From Shewanella khirikhana (GTDB lineage: Bacteria > Pseudomonadota > Gammaproteobacteria > Enterobacterales > Shewanellaceae), in contig NZ_CP020373.1 of the NCBI RefSeq assembly GCF_003957745.1, forward strand, positions 1,178,001 through 1,242,000: a stretch of DNA of 64,000 nucleotides, in the 5' to 3' direction. Within the stretch, counting starts at the first letter, position 1. The number at the start of each line of letters is the position of its first letter. A program made the position numbers and the translations under genes. A model generated the notes under the pieces. That model did no database searches, was not told where the DNA came from, and saw nothing but the letters and a program-made list of their open reading frames with translations. Positions 43,367-52,155 of this stretch are shown piece by piece.

Positions 43367-44443
43367 ATGCCGTCTTTTACCGTTCGCCACGACTGGAGCC
43401 GTCAGGAAGTTGAGGCCTTGTTCGCTCTGCCGATGAATGACCTGCTGTTCCGTGCTCACAGCATCCACCGTGAGGTGTTTGACCCCAACGAGGTGCAGGT
43501 CAGCCGGTTGCTGTCCATCAAGACAGGTGCCTGTCCGGAAGACTGTAAGTATTGCCCCCAAAGTGCCCGTTACGATACCGGCCTTGAGAAAGAGCGCCTG
43601 CTGGAAATGGAAAAGGTGCTCACCGAGGCCCGCGCCGCCAGAGATGCCGGTGCCACCCGTTTTTGCATGGGCGCCGCCTGGCGTAATCCCCATGAGCGCG
43701 ACATGCCATACCTCACCGAGATGGTGAAAGAAGTGAAATCTCTGGGGCTGGAAACCTGTATGACCCTGGGCATGCTGTCTGCTCATCAGGCGAGCCAGCT
43801 TGCCGATGCCGGGCTTGATTACTACAACCACAATCTGGATACCTCGCCCGAATATTACGGCGATATCATCACCACCCGCACCTATCAGGACAGACTCGAT
43901 ACGCTCTCCAACGTGCGGGCGGCAGGGATGAAAGTGTGCTCCGGCGGTATCGTCGGTATGGGCGAGCAGGCCACCGACCGCGCCGGGCTATTGCAGCAAC
44001 TGGCGAATCTTGAGCAGCATCCGGACTCTGTGCCCATCAATATGCTGGTGAAGGTGGCAGGTACGCCGCTGGATAACCTGGACGACCTGGATCCGCTCGA
44101 GTTTGTGCGCACCATTGCCGTGGCCCGTATTCTGATGCCACTCTCACGGGTGCGTTTGTCCGCCGGCCGCGAGAAAATGACCGACGAGCTGCAGGCCATG
44201 TGCTTCTTCGCCGGAGCGAACTCGATTTTCTACGGCTGCAAACTGCTGACCACTGCCAACCCGGAAGAAAACGATGATATGAGCCTGTTCCGCCGTCTGG
44301 GGCTTAAGCCTGAACAGGGCAAGGCTGCGACGCTGGAAGAGGATGCTGCCATGGTGGCCAGGGCGGGACGAAGCGCAGAGCAGGACAATGCCGCCAAGGG
44401 CGCTGCCGCTAAATCGGCACTGTTTTACGACGCCGCCAATTGA
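43367..44443 (+). CDS. bioB: Biotin synthase
   Basis: This 358-residue radical-SAM enzyme inserts sulfur into dethiobiotin. The [4Fe-4S] motif CPEDCKYC lies near residue 50; the [2Fe-2S] ligands include Cys in RFCMGAAWR, ETCMTLGML and KVCSGGIVGMGE, and the Arg of LSAGREKM. The length is normal. It begins the bioBFCD operon; the stop is followed by bioF after 8 bases. Confidence 0.97.
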   Translation: MPSFTVRHDWSRQEVEALFALPMNDLLFRAHSIHREVFDPNEVQVSRLLSIKTGACPEDCKYCPQSARYDTGLEKERLLEMEKVLTEARAARDAGATRFCMGAAWRNPHERDMPYLTEMVKEVKSLGLETCMTLGMLSAHQASQLADAGLDYYNHNLDTSPEYYGDIITTRTYQDRLDTLSNVRAAGMKVCSGGIVGMGEQATDRAGLLQQLANLEQHPDSVPINMLVKVAGTPLDNLDDLDPLEFVRTIAVARILMPLSRVRLSAGREKMTDELQAMCFFAGANSIFYGCKLLTTANPEENDDMSLFRRLGLKPEQGKAATLEEDAAMVARAGRSAEQDNAAKGAAAKSALFYDAAN

Positions 44444-44451
44444 GTCAAGCC

Positions 44452-45573
44452 ATGAATCAGCTGCTTGCCCGTTTGCAAGTATCGCGCGACCAGGCCAAAA
44501 CCGACGGCCTGTGGCGCGAAAGGCGGGTGCTCGATGAAGGGCTTTGCGACTTTGCCTCCAACGACTATCTTGGGCTGGCGCGGGAGCCGCGTCTCGCCGA
44601 TGCCCTCAGCGAAGGCGCACGCCTTTACGGCGTAGGCAGCCGCGCTTCACCGCTGGTGGCCGGTTACCACAAGGCCCACCAAACCCTCGAAGCCACTCTG
44701 TGCCAGGCCACGGGGCATGAAGCAGCGCTGCTGTTTTGCTCCGGTTTTGCAGCTAATCTGGCGCTATCCAATGCGCTTTTTACCGCAGAAGATACCCTGA
44801 TTGCCGACAAGCTTATCCATGCGTCCATGATAGATGGCGCGCTGCAATCAGGTGCCAGACTGCGCCGTTATCCCCACTGCGATGTCAGCGCCGCCGAAAG
44901 ATTGCTTTCGCAAAACCCAGGCACGGCGCTGCTTACCGAAAGCATTTTCAGCATGGACGGCGACCTTGCGCCGCTTGGCGCGTTATCCGAATTGTGCGAT
45001 GCGCACCAGAGTCTGTTGATTGTCGATGATGCCCACGGCTTTGGCGTGACAGGTGAGGGCGCCATGGGTGCCAGTCGGCTGCCGGGCGTTCGGCCCGCGC
45101 TGCAAATTATCACCTTTGGCAAGGCCATGGGGTGTCAGGGTGCCGCCATTTTGGGCAGTGCCGAGCTGATTGACTCCCTGGTGGCGAGGGCGCGCCACTA
45201 CATTTATTCCACTGCGTTGTCGCCTGCGCTGGCCCACGTGGCAACCGCCGCCATTGCGCTTATCGCGGGCGGCGATATGCATACCAGATTGCTTGATAAT
45301 ATCGCCAGGTTTAAGCGCCTCAGTGAGGCTGCGGGCCTGGCGCTGCTGCCATCATCAAGCCCAATCCAATTACTGCCGGTATCTTCCAATGCCGAGTGTC
45401 TGGCGCTTGGGCAGCGGCTGCGTGATGCAGGATTCTTGGTCGGCGCTATTCGGCCCCCCGCAGTGCCGGCGCCAAGGCTCAGGATCACCATAAGTGCAAG
45501 CCACAGCGCCGGGCAGATAGCGGCGCTGGTACAAATTCTCGCCGCCGAGTGTGGCGCAGGGGCTGGCAAATGA
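44452..45573 (+). CDS. bioF: 8-amino-7-oxononanoate synthase
   Basis: This 373-residue PLP enzyme joins pimeloyl thioester and alanine. Landmarks: FASNDYLGLAREPRLADAL, GSRASPLVAGYHKAH, DDAHGFGVTGEGAMG and the PLP Lys in IITFGKAMGCQGAAI. The ATG at 44452 was chosen over a TTG four codons upstream because it gives the usual MNQLLARL start. Its end overlaps the start of bioC. Confidence 0.95.
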   Translation: MNQLLARLQVSRDQAKTDGLWRERRVLDEGLCDFASNDYLGLAREPRLADALSEGARLYGVGSRASPLVAGYHKAHQTLEATLCQATGHEAALLFCSGFAANLALSNALFTAEDTLIADKLIHASMIDGALQSGARLRRYPHCDVSAAERLLSQNPGTALLTESIFSMDGDLAPLGALSELCDAHQSLLIVDDAHGFGVTGEGAMGASRLPGVRPALQIITFGKAMGCQGAAILGSAELIDSLVARARHYIYSTALSPALAHVATAAIALIAGGDMHTRLLDNIARFKRLSEAAGLALLPSSSPIQLLPVSSNAECLALGQRLRDAGFLVGAIRPPAVPAPRLRITISASHSAGQIAALVQILAAECGAGAGK

Positions 45574-46334
45574 TGGCGAGCCAGATTGCCGACAAGGCTT
45601 GCGATGTGGCAGGCCACTTTTCCCGCGCCACTGAATACAGCCGCCACGATGTGCTGCAGCGGCGCACGGCCGCGCGGCTTAAATCCTGGGTGGCCCAGAG
45701 TGGAAGAGTGCTGGACTTGGGCGCAGGCCCGGGCACGGCGTTTGATACGCCAGATATCGGCCGGGTGATTGGCGTCGATTTGGCCTTTGGCATGTGCGAG
45801 CGCCTTAAAAGCCGCTTCCCACAAACGGATGCCGTATGCGGCGATGCCAGACAGCTGCCATTTTTAAGCGCAAGCTTTGACAGCCTGTATTCCAACCTTG
45901 CGCTGCAGTGGTGCCAGCCCTTTGCTGCGGCTATCGATGAAGCGGCCAGGGTACTGAGGCCCGGCGGTGAGGCAGCAATAGCCGTGGTGTGCGACGGCTC
46001 CTTACCTGAGCTTGAGCAGCTGGGGTTTTCGGTGAATCACTTTATTGATGCACTCGCCGCTCTTTCCGCATTTAAGGCCGAACACTGGCAGCTGCTACAC
46101 ACTGAAATTACTACCGAAACGGTGCATTTTGCCGATTTGCGCTCGCTGATTTATTCCATCAAAGGTGTGGGTGCCAATGCGCGGCAGGACGCCGGTCAGG
46201 CTGCTAAGCTTCGTGGACGGCAAGACTGGCTGGCGCGGCTTGAGGCGGCTGAAGCACTTCGCACCGACTCAGGATTACCCCTCAGTTATCAAATCCTTTA
46301 TGTGGTGGCCAGACGACAACAGGAGAACTCATGA
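45570..46334 (+). CDS. bioC: Malonyl-ACP O-methyltransferase BioC
   Basis: This 254-residue SAM-dependent methyltransferase masks malonyl-ACP so fatty acid synthesis can make pimeloyl-ACP. Motif I is VLDLGAGPGT, followed by GVDLAFGMCE and GDARQLPFLSASFDSLYSNL. The ATG at 45570 overlaps the bioF stop (ATGATG) and has AGGGG upstream; a GTG seven codons earlier has no better site. It overlaps bioD by 4 bases. The esterase BioH is not in the window. Confidence 0.93.
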   Translation: MMASQIADKACDVAGHFSRATEYSRHDVLQRRTAARLKSWVAQSGRVLDLGAGPGTAFDTPDIGRVIGVDLAFGMCERLKSRFPQTDAVCGDARQLPFLSASFDSLYSNLALQWCQPFAAAIDEAARVLRPGGEAAIAVVCDGSLPELEQLGFSVNHFIDALAALSAFKAEHWQLLHTEITTETVHFADLRSLIYSIKGVGANARQDAGQAAKLRGRQDWLARLEAAEALRTDSGLPLSYQILYVVARRQQENS

Positions 46335-47014
46335 TCCATTTTGTGACCGGCACGGATACTGATTGCGGCAAGACTCTGGTGTCTGCGGCCATGCTGGTGG
46401 CGGCGCAAAAGCTGCCGGGCTGCCACTCAACCCTAGGGGTTAAACCCATTGCCTCCGGTTGCAGGCGGACCGAAGACGGGCTTAGAAACAGTGATGCAGA
46501 GCTGTTGATGGCCCACGCCAGCCGTGAGTTTGACTACGACAGAGTGAATCCCATCGCCTTTGAACCTGCCATAGCACCGCACATAGCTGCCCGTGAAGCG
46601 GGTGTGGAAATCAGCCCCGAGGCCATTATGGCCAAGTTGGACTGGACCAGTATCGCCCGCAGCGATTTTTGCCTGATAGAAGGGGCGGGCGGCTGGCGCT
46701 TGCCATTAGGTGAGGGCCGGTTTATGCCGGAGCTGGTGGAAGCGCTGGACTTACCGGTGATTTTAGTGGTGGGAATGAAACTTGGGTGCCTTAATCATGC
46801 GCTGCTGACCCAGGAAGCGATTCTGGCCGACGGTTTGCGGCTGGCGGGCTGGGTTGCCAATCGGGTTGACCCGAACATGACGCACTTTCAGGACAATCTG
46901 GACACACTGAAAGAGCTGATGACATCTCCCTGTCTTGGCGTGGTGCCGTATATTCCCAGTGCATCGCCGCTGGAAGCCGCTGCCTTTTTGGATTTAACGC
47001 CGCTGGCGCAGTGA
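46331..47014 (+). CDS. bioD: Dethiobiotin synthetase
   Basis: This 227-residue ATP-dependent carboxylase closes the ureido ring of dethiobiotin. P-loop TGTDTDCGKT lies at residues 6-15, with KPIASGC, the DAPA-binding region and EGAGGWRLPLGEG following. It overlaps bioC (ATGA) and ends the biotin operon. A hexamer repeat and terminator follow at once. Confidence 0.95.
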   Translation: MIHFVTGTDTDCGKTLVSAAMLVAAQKLPGCHSTLGVKPIASGCRRTEDGLRNSDAELLMAHASREFDYDRVNPIAFEPAIAPHIAAREAGVEISPEAIMAKLDWTSIARSDFCLIEGAGGWRLPLGEGRFMPELVEALDLPVILVVGMKLGCLNHALLTQEAILADGLRLAGWVANRVDPNMTHFQDNLDTLKELMTSPCLGVVPYIPSASPLEAAAFLDLTPLAQ

Positions 47015-47015
47015 A

Positions 47016-47072
47016 AGCCCAAGCCAAAGCCAAAGATAAGGACAAAGACAAAAACAAAAACAAAAACAAAAA
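47016..47072. repeat. Hexanucleotide repeat tract after bioD
   Basis: Degenerate 6-bp units run from the bioD stop toward the terminator. The last four are CAAAAA, preceded by units such as CAAAGA and CAAAGC, about ten in all. The last unit merges into the terminator stem. Confidence 0.85.
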
Positions 47073-47095
47073 GGTCGCCTTGGGGCGACCTTTTT
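47068..47095 (+). terminator. Terminator of bioBFCD
   Basis: AAAAAGGTCGCC / GGCGACCTTTTT stem with a 4-base loop, partly built from the hexamer tract. Confidence 0.9.
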
Positions 47096-47211
47096 AGTGT
47101 GTGCTGCTCGGTGTTTTATTTGCCGGCTGCGCGCTTAAATCTGCGGTGATGGGCTCATCCGCGCATCACAACGCAGTACTGCAAAACACCGAATAAGCTG
47201 GCAGAAAGTTG

Positions 47212-47919
47212 TCAGAGCAGGTGGCTTAAGTCAGCGCCAATGGCGATAGGCTCTTTTTGGACGCTGCCTTTAAAGAAGTAGGCTTCTTTGTCACCCAGCA
47301 GGCTCAGCTTGTCGCCCTGACGATGCAGCGCGCTGCCTTCCTGGATACCGACGATTGGCGTCAGCGGGTCAACCACAGTGAACTCCAGCAGTCGTTGGGC
47401 ACGGGTTTCACCGTTGTGGCCCGGCGCCTGATAATCGCTGTAGTGTGGGTTTAACTGGAACGGCACCAGGCCCAGCGCGGTAAACGATGGCGGCTCGATA
47501 ATGGGCATGTCGTTGGTGGTGCGGATGGACAAACCGGCGATGTTGGAGCCAGCCGACCAGCCCACATAAGGCTTGCCCGCTTCAACCTGCTCGCGGATGA
47601 CAAACAGCAGATCGTAACGATACAGTTCGTGCAGCAGGTGGAATGTATTGCCACCGCCAACAAAGATGCCATCGGCATCGCGGATGGCCTGACGGGGATC
47701 GGCGTGTTCATGGATACCACTGATGTTGATGTTCAGCGGCTTAAGCCCTTCGCGCACTTTTTCAAGGTAGGCATCGTAGCCCAGGCTGATCCCGGCGTAG
47801 GGGATAAATACCCAGTTGCGGGCGTCCTGAGTCAGAGGCGCAATAAAGGGCAGGGTATGTTCAAGATAAGGGGTGTCGCCAACGCGGGAGGCGCTGAGGA
47901 GCAGGGCATTGATGGTCAT
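47212..47919 (-). CDS. pepE: Dipeptidase E (alpha-aspartyl dipeptidase)
   Basis: This 235-residue S51 serine peptidase hydrolyses Asp-X dipeptides. The nucleophile Ser is in VGWSAGSNIAGLSIRTTNDM, and IFVGGGNTFHLL precedes it; the triad Glu/Asp and His lie further on (NPHYSDY region). Length equals the E. coli enzyme (229). AGGA precedes the start. It is divergent from htpX. Confidence 0.93.
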   Translation of the reverse strand: MTINALLLSASRVGDTPYLEHTLPFIAPLTQDARNWVFIPYAGISLGYDAYLEKVREGLKPLNINISGIHEHADPRQAIRDADGIFVGGGNTFHLLHELYRYDLLFVIREQVEAGKPYVGWSAGSNIAGLSIRTTNDMPIIEPPSFTALGLVPFQLNPHYSDYQAPGHNGETRAQRLLEFTVVDPLTPIVGIQEGSALHRQGDKLSLLGDKEAYFFKGSVQKEPIAIGADLSHLL

Positions 47920-48227
47920 GGGTCGTCCTGATCTGCGAGGTCGTTATTATGGTGTGGTTATTATCTTTGTTGCCGCTTGGGCTGTTTGTGGCAATGTTAA
48001 CAAAGATTCATGGTGATAAACACCTAATCAGCGGGTCAAAAATGGCGTCAGTGCTGGCAGGCATCAATCTTAAGATTGGCTTAAGAAAGCCCAAATAGAC
48101 TGCCGCCAAGATGTAAAACACAAGGGATATTATCTTTTTAATCTTGCCTCCCTTGAAAAACGATAATCAGGACATATTATGTCCCTTGTGAGTGTGAATG
48201 GGCGACGTGCCCGATAAAGGAGCTGAA
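47920..48227. promoter_or_regulatory. Divergent gap pepE / htpX with a sigma-32-like promoter
   Basis: No gene is seen in these 308 bases. TGCCTCCCTTGAA (48145-48157) matches the heat-shock -35 consensus TNTCNCCCTTGAA well. CATATT at 48173-48178, 15 bases later, is a weaker -10 match. This would place a start near 48185, ahead of htpX. Confidence 0.55.
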
Positions 48228-49088
48228 ATGAAACGCGTATTTCTATTTCTGTTGACCAACCTTGCCGTAGTGGTAGTTGCGTCGATAGTGATGTCGCTGC
48301 TGGGTGTGAATACCCAAACCATGGGCGGTCTGCTGGTGTTTGCTGCACTGCTGGGCTTCGGTGGCTCGCTGTTCTCGCTGGCCATCTCCAAGTGGATGGC
48401 GAAAAAGTCCATGGGTTGTGAAGTGATCACCACCCCGCGTGACGCCACTGAAAAATGGCTGCTGGACACTGTTGCCCGTCAGGCGCAGCAGGCCGGGATC
48501 AAGATGCCAGAAGTGGCTATCTACAATTCCCAGGAAATGAACGCCTTCGCCACCGGTCCAAGCAAGAACAACTCGCTGGTGGCCGTGAGCACGGGTCTGC
48601 TTTATGGCATGACCCAGGACGAAGTGGAAGGGGTGCTGGCCCACGAAGTAAGCCACGTAGCCAACGGCGACATGGTAACCCTGACCCTTATTCAGGGTGT
48701 GGTGAACACCTTCGTGATTTTCGCCGCCCGCGCTGTGGCTGGTGTGATTAATAACTTCCTCTCCAGCGATGAAGACGGTGAAGGTCTGGGCACGCTGGCC
48801 TACATCGCCGTGGTGGTGGTGCTGGAGATCCTGTTCGGTATTCTGGCGTCGGTCGTGGTGATGTACTTCTCGCGGATCCGTGAGTACCGCGCCGACGAAG
48901 GCGGTGCCAAGCTTGCTGGCCGTGCCAAGATGGTGGCTGCCCTTGAGCGTCTGCGTAATGGCCCTGAAACCGGTGCCATGCCTGCGCAAATGGCTGCCTT
49001 CGGGATCAGCGGCAAGCGCTCGCTGACCGAGCTGCTGATGAGCCACCCTCCGCTGGAAAAGCGTATTGCTGCACTGAAAGCAAACTGA
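48228..49088 (+). CDS. htpX: Membrane protease HtpX
   Basis: This 286-residue M48 zinc metalloprotease removes damaged inner-membrane proteins. Two N-terminal helices (residues 4-24 and 35-55) precede the catalytic VLAHEVSHVANGDM (HExxH), the third ligand Glu in YRADEGGAKLAG, and two more hydrophobic stretches. ATG 48228 has AAGGAG 5 bases upstream and gives the usual MKRVFLFLLTN start; the longer frame adds 10 unconserved residues. Confidence 0.95.
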   Translation: MKRVFLFLLTNLAVVVVASIVMSLLGVNTQTMGGLLVFAALLGFGGSLFSLAISKWMAKKSMGCEVITTPRDATEKWLLDTVARQAQQAGIKMPEVAIYNSQEMNAFATGPSKNNSLVAVSTGLLYGMTQDEVEGVLAHEVSHVANGDMVTLTLIQGVVNTFVIFAARAVAGVINNFLSSDEDGEGLGTLAYIAVVVVLEILFGILASVVVMYFSRIREYRADEGGAKLAGRAKMVAALERLRNGPETGAMPAQMAAFGISGKRSLTELLMSHPPLEKRIAALKAN

Positions 49089-49103
49089 TTGCGTTATTGA
49101 TTG

Positions 49104-49130
49104 AAAAAGAGGCCTGCGGGCCTCTTTTTT
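49104..49130 (+). terminator. Terminator of htpX
   Basis: AAAAAGAGGCC / GGCCTCTTTTTT stem, 15 bases after the stop. Confidence 0.92.
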
Positions 49131-49406
49131 GTTATCAGCGTTTTGTCTCATTTGACGAAACGGGTTTTTCCGTTATGTTAAGTAGGCGGAACGCTGTGTT
49201 GTGATAGTGTAAAAGTCCATTTCGCGCAGTCGGTTACATGATTCAGCGCACATTTTGTTAAATGCTGAATTGTTAAACTGGGCCCAAGTTGAAATCGGGC
49301 CAAGATGGCCGCAACGATTACTATTGAGAACGTCGTGCTAAGACTCAGATGGCCGATGGGAGCAAAAAGAATTCCCACATTGCCGTCTCTTTTGGAGGAT
49401 ACCATA
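49131..49406 (+). promoter_or_regulatory. Upstream region of cctA
   Basis: After the htpX terminator, a further stretch of about 276 bases holds no supported gene. A TGTGATAGTG half-site resembling one arm of a CRP site lies near 49200. No clear promoter can be fixed. Confidence 0.35.
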
Positions 49407-49757
49407 GTGAATAAAACACTCTTGAGCGCCATCTTCGGTGCCGCATTCGCGGCCCTTGCCATGACCCCAGCGGCTTTTGCCGGTGATCAGACTCTGGCCG
49501 AATTCCACGTAGAAAACGGCGGCTGTGACTCTTGCCACCAGGACGAGTCTCCTTCTGCTGATGGCGCCTACGAATTTGAACAGTGCCAAAGCTGCCACGG
49601 CACCCTGGCTGAAATGGACGATGTCCACAAGCCACACGATGGCAATCTGGTTTGCGCCGACTGTCACGCGCCACACGACAACAACGTAGGCCAGAAGCCT
49701 ACCTGTGACGCCTGCCACGACGATGGCCGCACTTCAGACACAGTGCTGAAAAAGTAA
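49407..49757 (+). CDS. cctA: Small tetraheme cytochrome c (CctA / STC)
   Basis: This 116-residue periplasmic cytochrome has a signal peptide (about 25 residues, ending AAFAGD) and four CxxCH heme sites in 91 residues: CDSCH, CQSCH, CADCH and CDACH. It closely follows the Shewanella STC pattern (VHKPHDGNLVCADCHAPHD, QKPTCDACHDDGRTS). It ferries electrons through the periplasm in anaerobic respiration of fumarate or metals. The start is GTG 49407, with GGAGG 8 bases upstream; an earlier ATG would add 34 residues before the signal peptide. Confidence 0.95.
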   Translation: MNKTLLSAIFGAAFAALAMTPAAFAGDQTLAEFHVENGGCDSCHQDESPSADGAYEFEQCQSCHGTLAEMDDVHKPHDGNLVCADCHAPHDNNVGQKPTCDACHDDGRTSDTVLKK

Positions 49758-49772
49758 CGCTTCAGGATTGTC

Positions 49773-49801
49773 AAAACGCCGGCCCAGTGCCGGCGTTTTT
49801 T
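49773..49801 (+). terminator. Terminator of cctA
   Basis: AAAACGCCGGC / GCCGGCGTTTT stem with a T run. Confidence 0.92.
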
Positions 49802-49864
49802 ATTGCGTTAAATTAACCTGCTGGGCTACTGTGAAACATTCATTTGAGCGCAGGGGAGCGGGAA

Positions 49865-51061
49865 ATGCTGTTCATGGCAAGCAGGATGCAATCCACACTG
49901 AAAGCCGCAGCAAGGTTGATAACAGGTGTGGTCTTTGTAGTATTGGTCAGTGCCTGTGCCCAGGCGCCAACGTCTCATATGAAGCCCCCACCGCCCATCA
50001 ATGAAGCCCTGTTCAGCCCCATCGCAGTGCCATCGCCGGACAGCTTTATCAGCCTCACCGAGCCGCAGAAGCGCGAGCTTGCAGCCTATGTGCAGGCGCC
50101 TGACATTGCCCTGTTACCGCCCTACAGGCAGGTCGAGCGGTTCCTGTCGAGCAAGCTCGCCGACTTTGGTTATGAAGGTAACAATCTCGGTGCGGCCACG
50201 GCATTGGCGCAGCTTGGCGGGAATTGTATGAGTCTGGCGCTGGTGACGCTGGCGGTGGCCAAAGAGCTTGAGGTGCCGACCCAGTTTCAGTTGGTGCATG
50301 CCTCGCCGGTGCTGCTGGATGCGGCGGACGATTTGGTGGTGCTGTCTGACCATGTGCGCACCCTGCTGTACGATGCGCCCGCCAACACAGAGAGGCTCAG
50401 CCCCTTTTTCAGTGGCTATCGGATCCTGGCCGTGGATTACTTTCCCTCCAACAATAACCTCTTCGGCGCCGTGCTCGAGAATGATACTTTCATTGCCATG
50501 TTCTACCGAAACCTCGCCTCCGATGCGCTGATTAAAGGCGATTTACCCTCGGCATACTGGCTTGCCCGCGAAGGGCTCAAGTGGGATTCTGGCTATCTGC
50601 CGCTTTTGAATCTGGCGGCGATAGTGCACAGACGCAGCGGCGATGCGGTCAGCGCCGAGGCGCTGTATCGCTATGGGCTTGCACTTGCGCCGGACAATAT
50701 TAATTTGATGGCCAACTACCGCACGCTGGCGCTGTATGAGGGCAAGACTGAGCTTGCCAGAGCGCTCAAAGTCAAAATGGATGCTGTGGATGAGTACCGC
50801 GGCTTTGACTTTTATGTGCTTGGCAGGGAGGCTTTGGGGCGAGGGGAGTTGCAGGATGCCAAGCGCTATCTGAACAAGTTTTTGCGCTCAACCGATTATT
50901 TCCATCCCGCCTGGTTTGATATTGCCAGGGTCTACCACGGCCTTGGCGACGAGGAAGCGGCAAAAGCGGCGCTCAGGCAGGCACTGACGCTGGCATCCCA
51001 GAGCGATGATGTCAAAAAATACAGCGCCAAGCTGGCCATGTTAAAGGCTGCCGGGCGCTGA
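49865..51061 (+). CDS. Lipoprotein with transglutaminase/cysteine-peptidase-like region and TPR-like repeats
   Basis: This 398-residue protein is not recognised by name. A lipoprotein signal ends LVSAC (Cys31; Cys24 if the ATG at 49886 is used). Residues about 110-200 contain GGNCMSLALVTLAVAKEL, a Cys-first helix pattern of transglutaminase-like proteins, followed by FQLVHASP as candidate His. The C-terminal 170 residues form TPR-like helix pairs (LPLLNLAAIVHRRSGDAVSA; FHPAWFDIARVYHGLGDEEA). ATG 49865 follows GGAG. It stands alone after cctA. It may be an envelope peptidase or assembly factor, but this is only inferred. Confidence 0.7.
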   Translation: MLFMASRMQSTLKAAARLITGVVFVVLVSACAQAPTSHMKPPPPINEALFSPIAVPSPDSFISLTEPQKRELAAYVQAPDIALLPPYRQVERFLSSKLADFGYEGNNLGAATALAQLGGNCMSLALVTLAVAKELEVPTQFQLVHASPVLLDAADDLVVLSDHVRTLLYDAPANTERLSPFFSGYRILAVDYFPSNNNLFGAVLENDTFIAMFYRNLASDALIKGDLPSAYWLAREGLKWDSGYLPLLNLAAIVHRRSGDAVSAEALYRYGLALAPDNINLMANYRTLALYEGKTELARALKVKMDAVDEYRGFDFYVLGREALGRGELQDAKRYLNKFLRSTDYFHPAWFDIARVYHGLGDEEAAKAALRQALTLASQSDDVKKYSAKLAMLKAAGR

Positions 51062-51170
51062 GTGGTAGTGCGCCGCTGTGGTGATTGCTTACCCGGCCAG
51101 CCCAAAGCTTGGCTGGTCGGGTAAAGCGTCGGTTACGGCTAGGATCCAGAGTCTTTCGCTACGGCAATTT

Positions 51171-51209
51171 GCCAGCGCTATTGGCCAGCGCTATTGGCCA
51201 GCGCTATTT
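51171..51209. repeat. 13-bp tandem repeat, three copies
   Basis: GCCAGCGCTATTG twice and then GCCAGCGCTATTT, in the gap between the convergent lipoprotein and cytochrome b561 genes. Confidence 0.9.
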
Positions 51210-51216
51210 ATCAGTG

Positions 51217-52002
51217 CTAGTGGCCACCCTGTTCTTGGCTGATATCGCGATTTTCAGCGCCATCAGGCACATCTGCCGGCGGCTGTTGCAGCCACTTTCG
51301 ACCCGAAAACATCGCCGAGATAATGCCAGGCTGTTTGCGGTTGTCGGTGTAAATCACCGCCGCAATATGGATAACGGCAAACAGCCACAGCAGATACACC
51401 GCATACACATGGGTCTTGCCCGCCAGTGACTTCATCGGCTTGATGGCATCGGCTTTTGCCTTGTCGACAAAGGTATCGTCATAGGGTTTGATGTTGGCGG
51501 CGGATGCGCCATCCCTGACGATTTGGCTTTGGATACTGCTGCCAAAAGGCGGGTAGTAGATATCGGTACCGGCACGGTACAACCCGGTTACCCCAATCAC
51601 CAGCATCAGCAGCACCATGGCGCCAACCGCCAGCTTGCCTTTGGGGTTATGCCCCAGATACTCAGGCTTTTCACCGCGTTTGGTTCGCGCTTTATATTCA
51701 GCCAGAGTTTTGATGCTTGATGGCCCCGGCAGCATATGCCCAAGGCTGCCGTAGCCACGGCTGACTAAACCATAAATAAGCCGCAGTGCCAGATTGGCGA
51801 TAAACAGATAGCCTACCACCACGTGGGCGGTTTTGAGCCCCACCTTGGCATCGGTGCCGCTGATCCCCAGTTCTGGCTTGAACAGCATGACCAATCCCAG
51901 AAAGCTCAGGGTCAGCACCAACAGCAAGTTTACCCAGTGAAATAGCCGTACCGGTAGCGGCCAGACCCGATACTCCCTCAAGGTTTTGATTTCAGGTGTC
52001 AT
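51217..52002 (-). CDS. Cytochrome b561-type membrane protein
   Basis: This 261-residue protein has four main membrane helices with His pairs suited to two b hemes: VRLFHWVNLLLVLTLSFLGL, LKTAHVVVGYLFIANLALRL, GKTHVYAVYLLWLFAVIHIA and neighbours. This is the b561/Ni-Fe hydrogenase b-type domain. It probably moves electrons between the quinone pool and a soluble c-type partner. No partner gene adjoins it. A polar periplasmic segment (residues about 150-195) and a Gln/Pro-rich tail are extra to the core. Confidence 0.85.
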   Translation of the reverse strand: MTPEIKTLREYRVWPLPVRLFHWVNLLLVLTLSFLGLVMLFKPELGISGTDAKVGLKTAHVVVGYLFIANLALRLIYGLVSRGYGSLGHMLPGPSSIKTLAEYKARTKRGEKPEYLGHNPKGKLAVGAMVLLMLVIGVTGLYRAGTDIYYPPFGSSIQSQIVRDGASAANIKPYDDTFVDKAKADAIKPMKSLAGKTHVYAVYLLWLFAVIHIAAVIYTDNRKQPGIISAMFSGRKWLQQPPADVPDGAENRDISQEQGGH

Positions 52003-52040
52003 TTAGATTTCCCCATCTTGAATTCCCCGACTCATTTTAT

Positions 52041-52054
52041 GCCCCTTTGGGGGC
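52041..52054. other. Short GC hairpin upstream of the cytochrome b561 gene
   Basis: GCCCC-TTTG-GGGGC lies in the 229-base divergent gap between the cytochrome b561 gene and csgB. Its role is unknown. Confidence 0.4.
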
Positions 52055-52146
52055 TTTATTAAATGAAATTAGCTTCATTCGTCTTAAGCGATTGGCAATC
52101 TTCCTAATCCTAAAGTGGGGGTCGGTGCCATAAATTAGCCTGATCC

Positions 52147-52155
52147 GGGGGGGGG
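52147..52155. repeat. Nine-G homopolymer tract in the curli promoter region
   Basis: An uninterrupted run of nine G lies 77 bases before the csgB start. Tracts of this length are prone to slipped-strand change and can alter promoter spacing; a sequencing error is the other reading. Confidence 0.8.

Noticed and set aside
49305..49406. N-terminal extension of the small tetraheme cytochrome from an upstream ATG
   Set aside because: It would place 34 residues before a normal signal peptide, whereas GTG 49407 has a good ribosome site and matches the family start.
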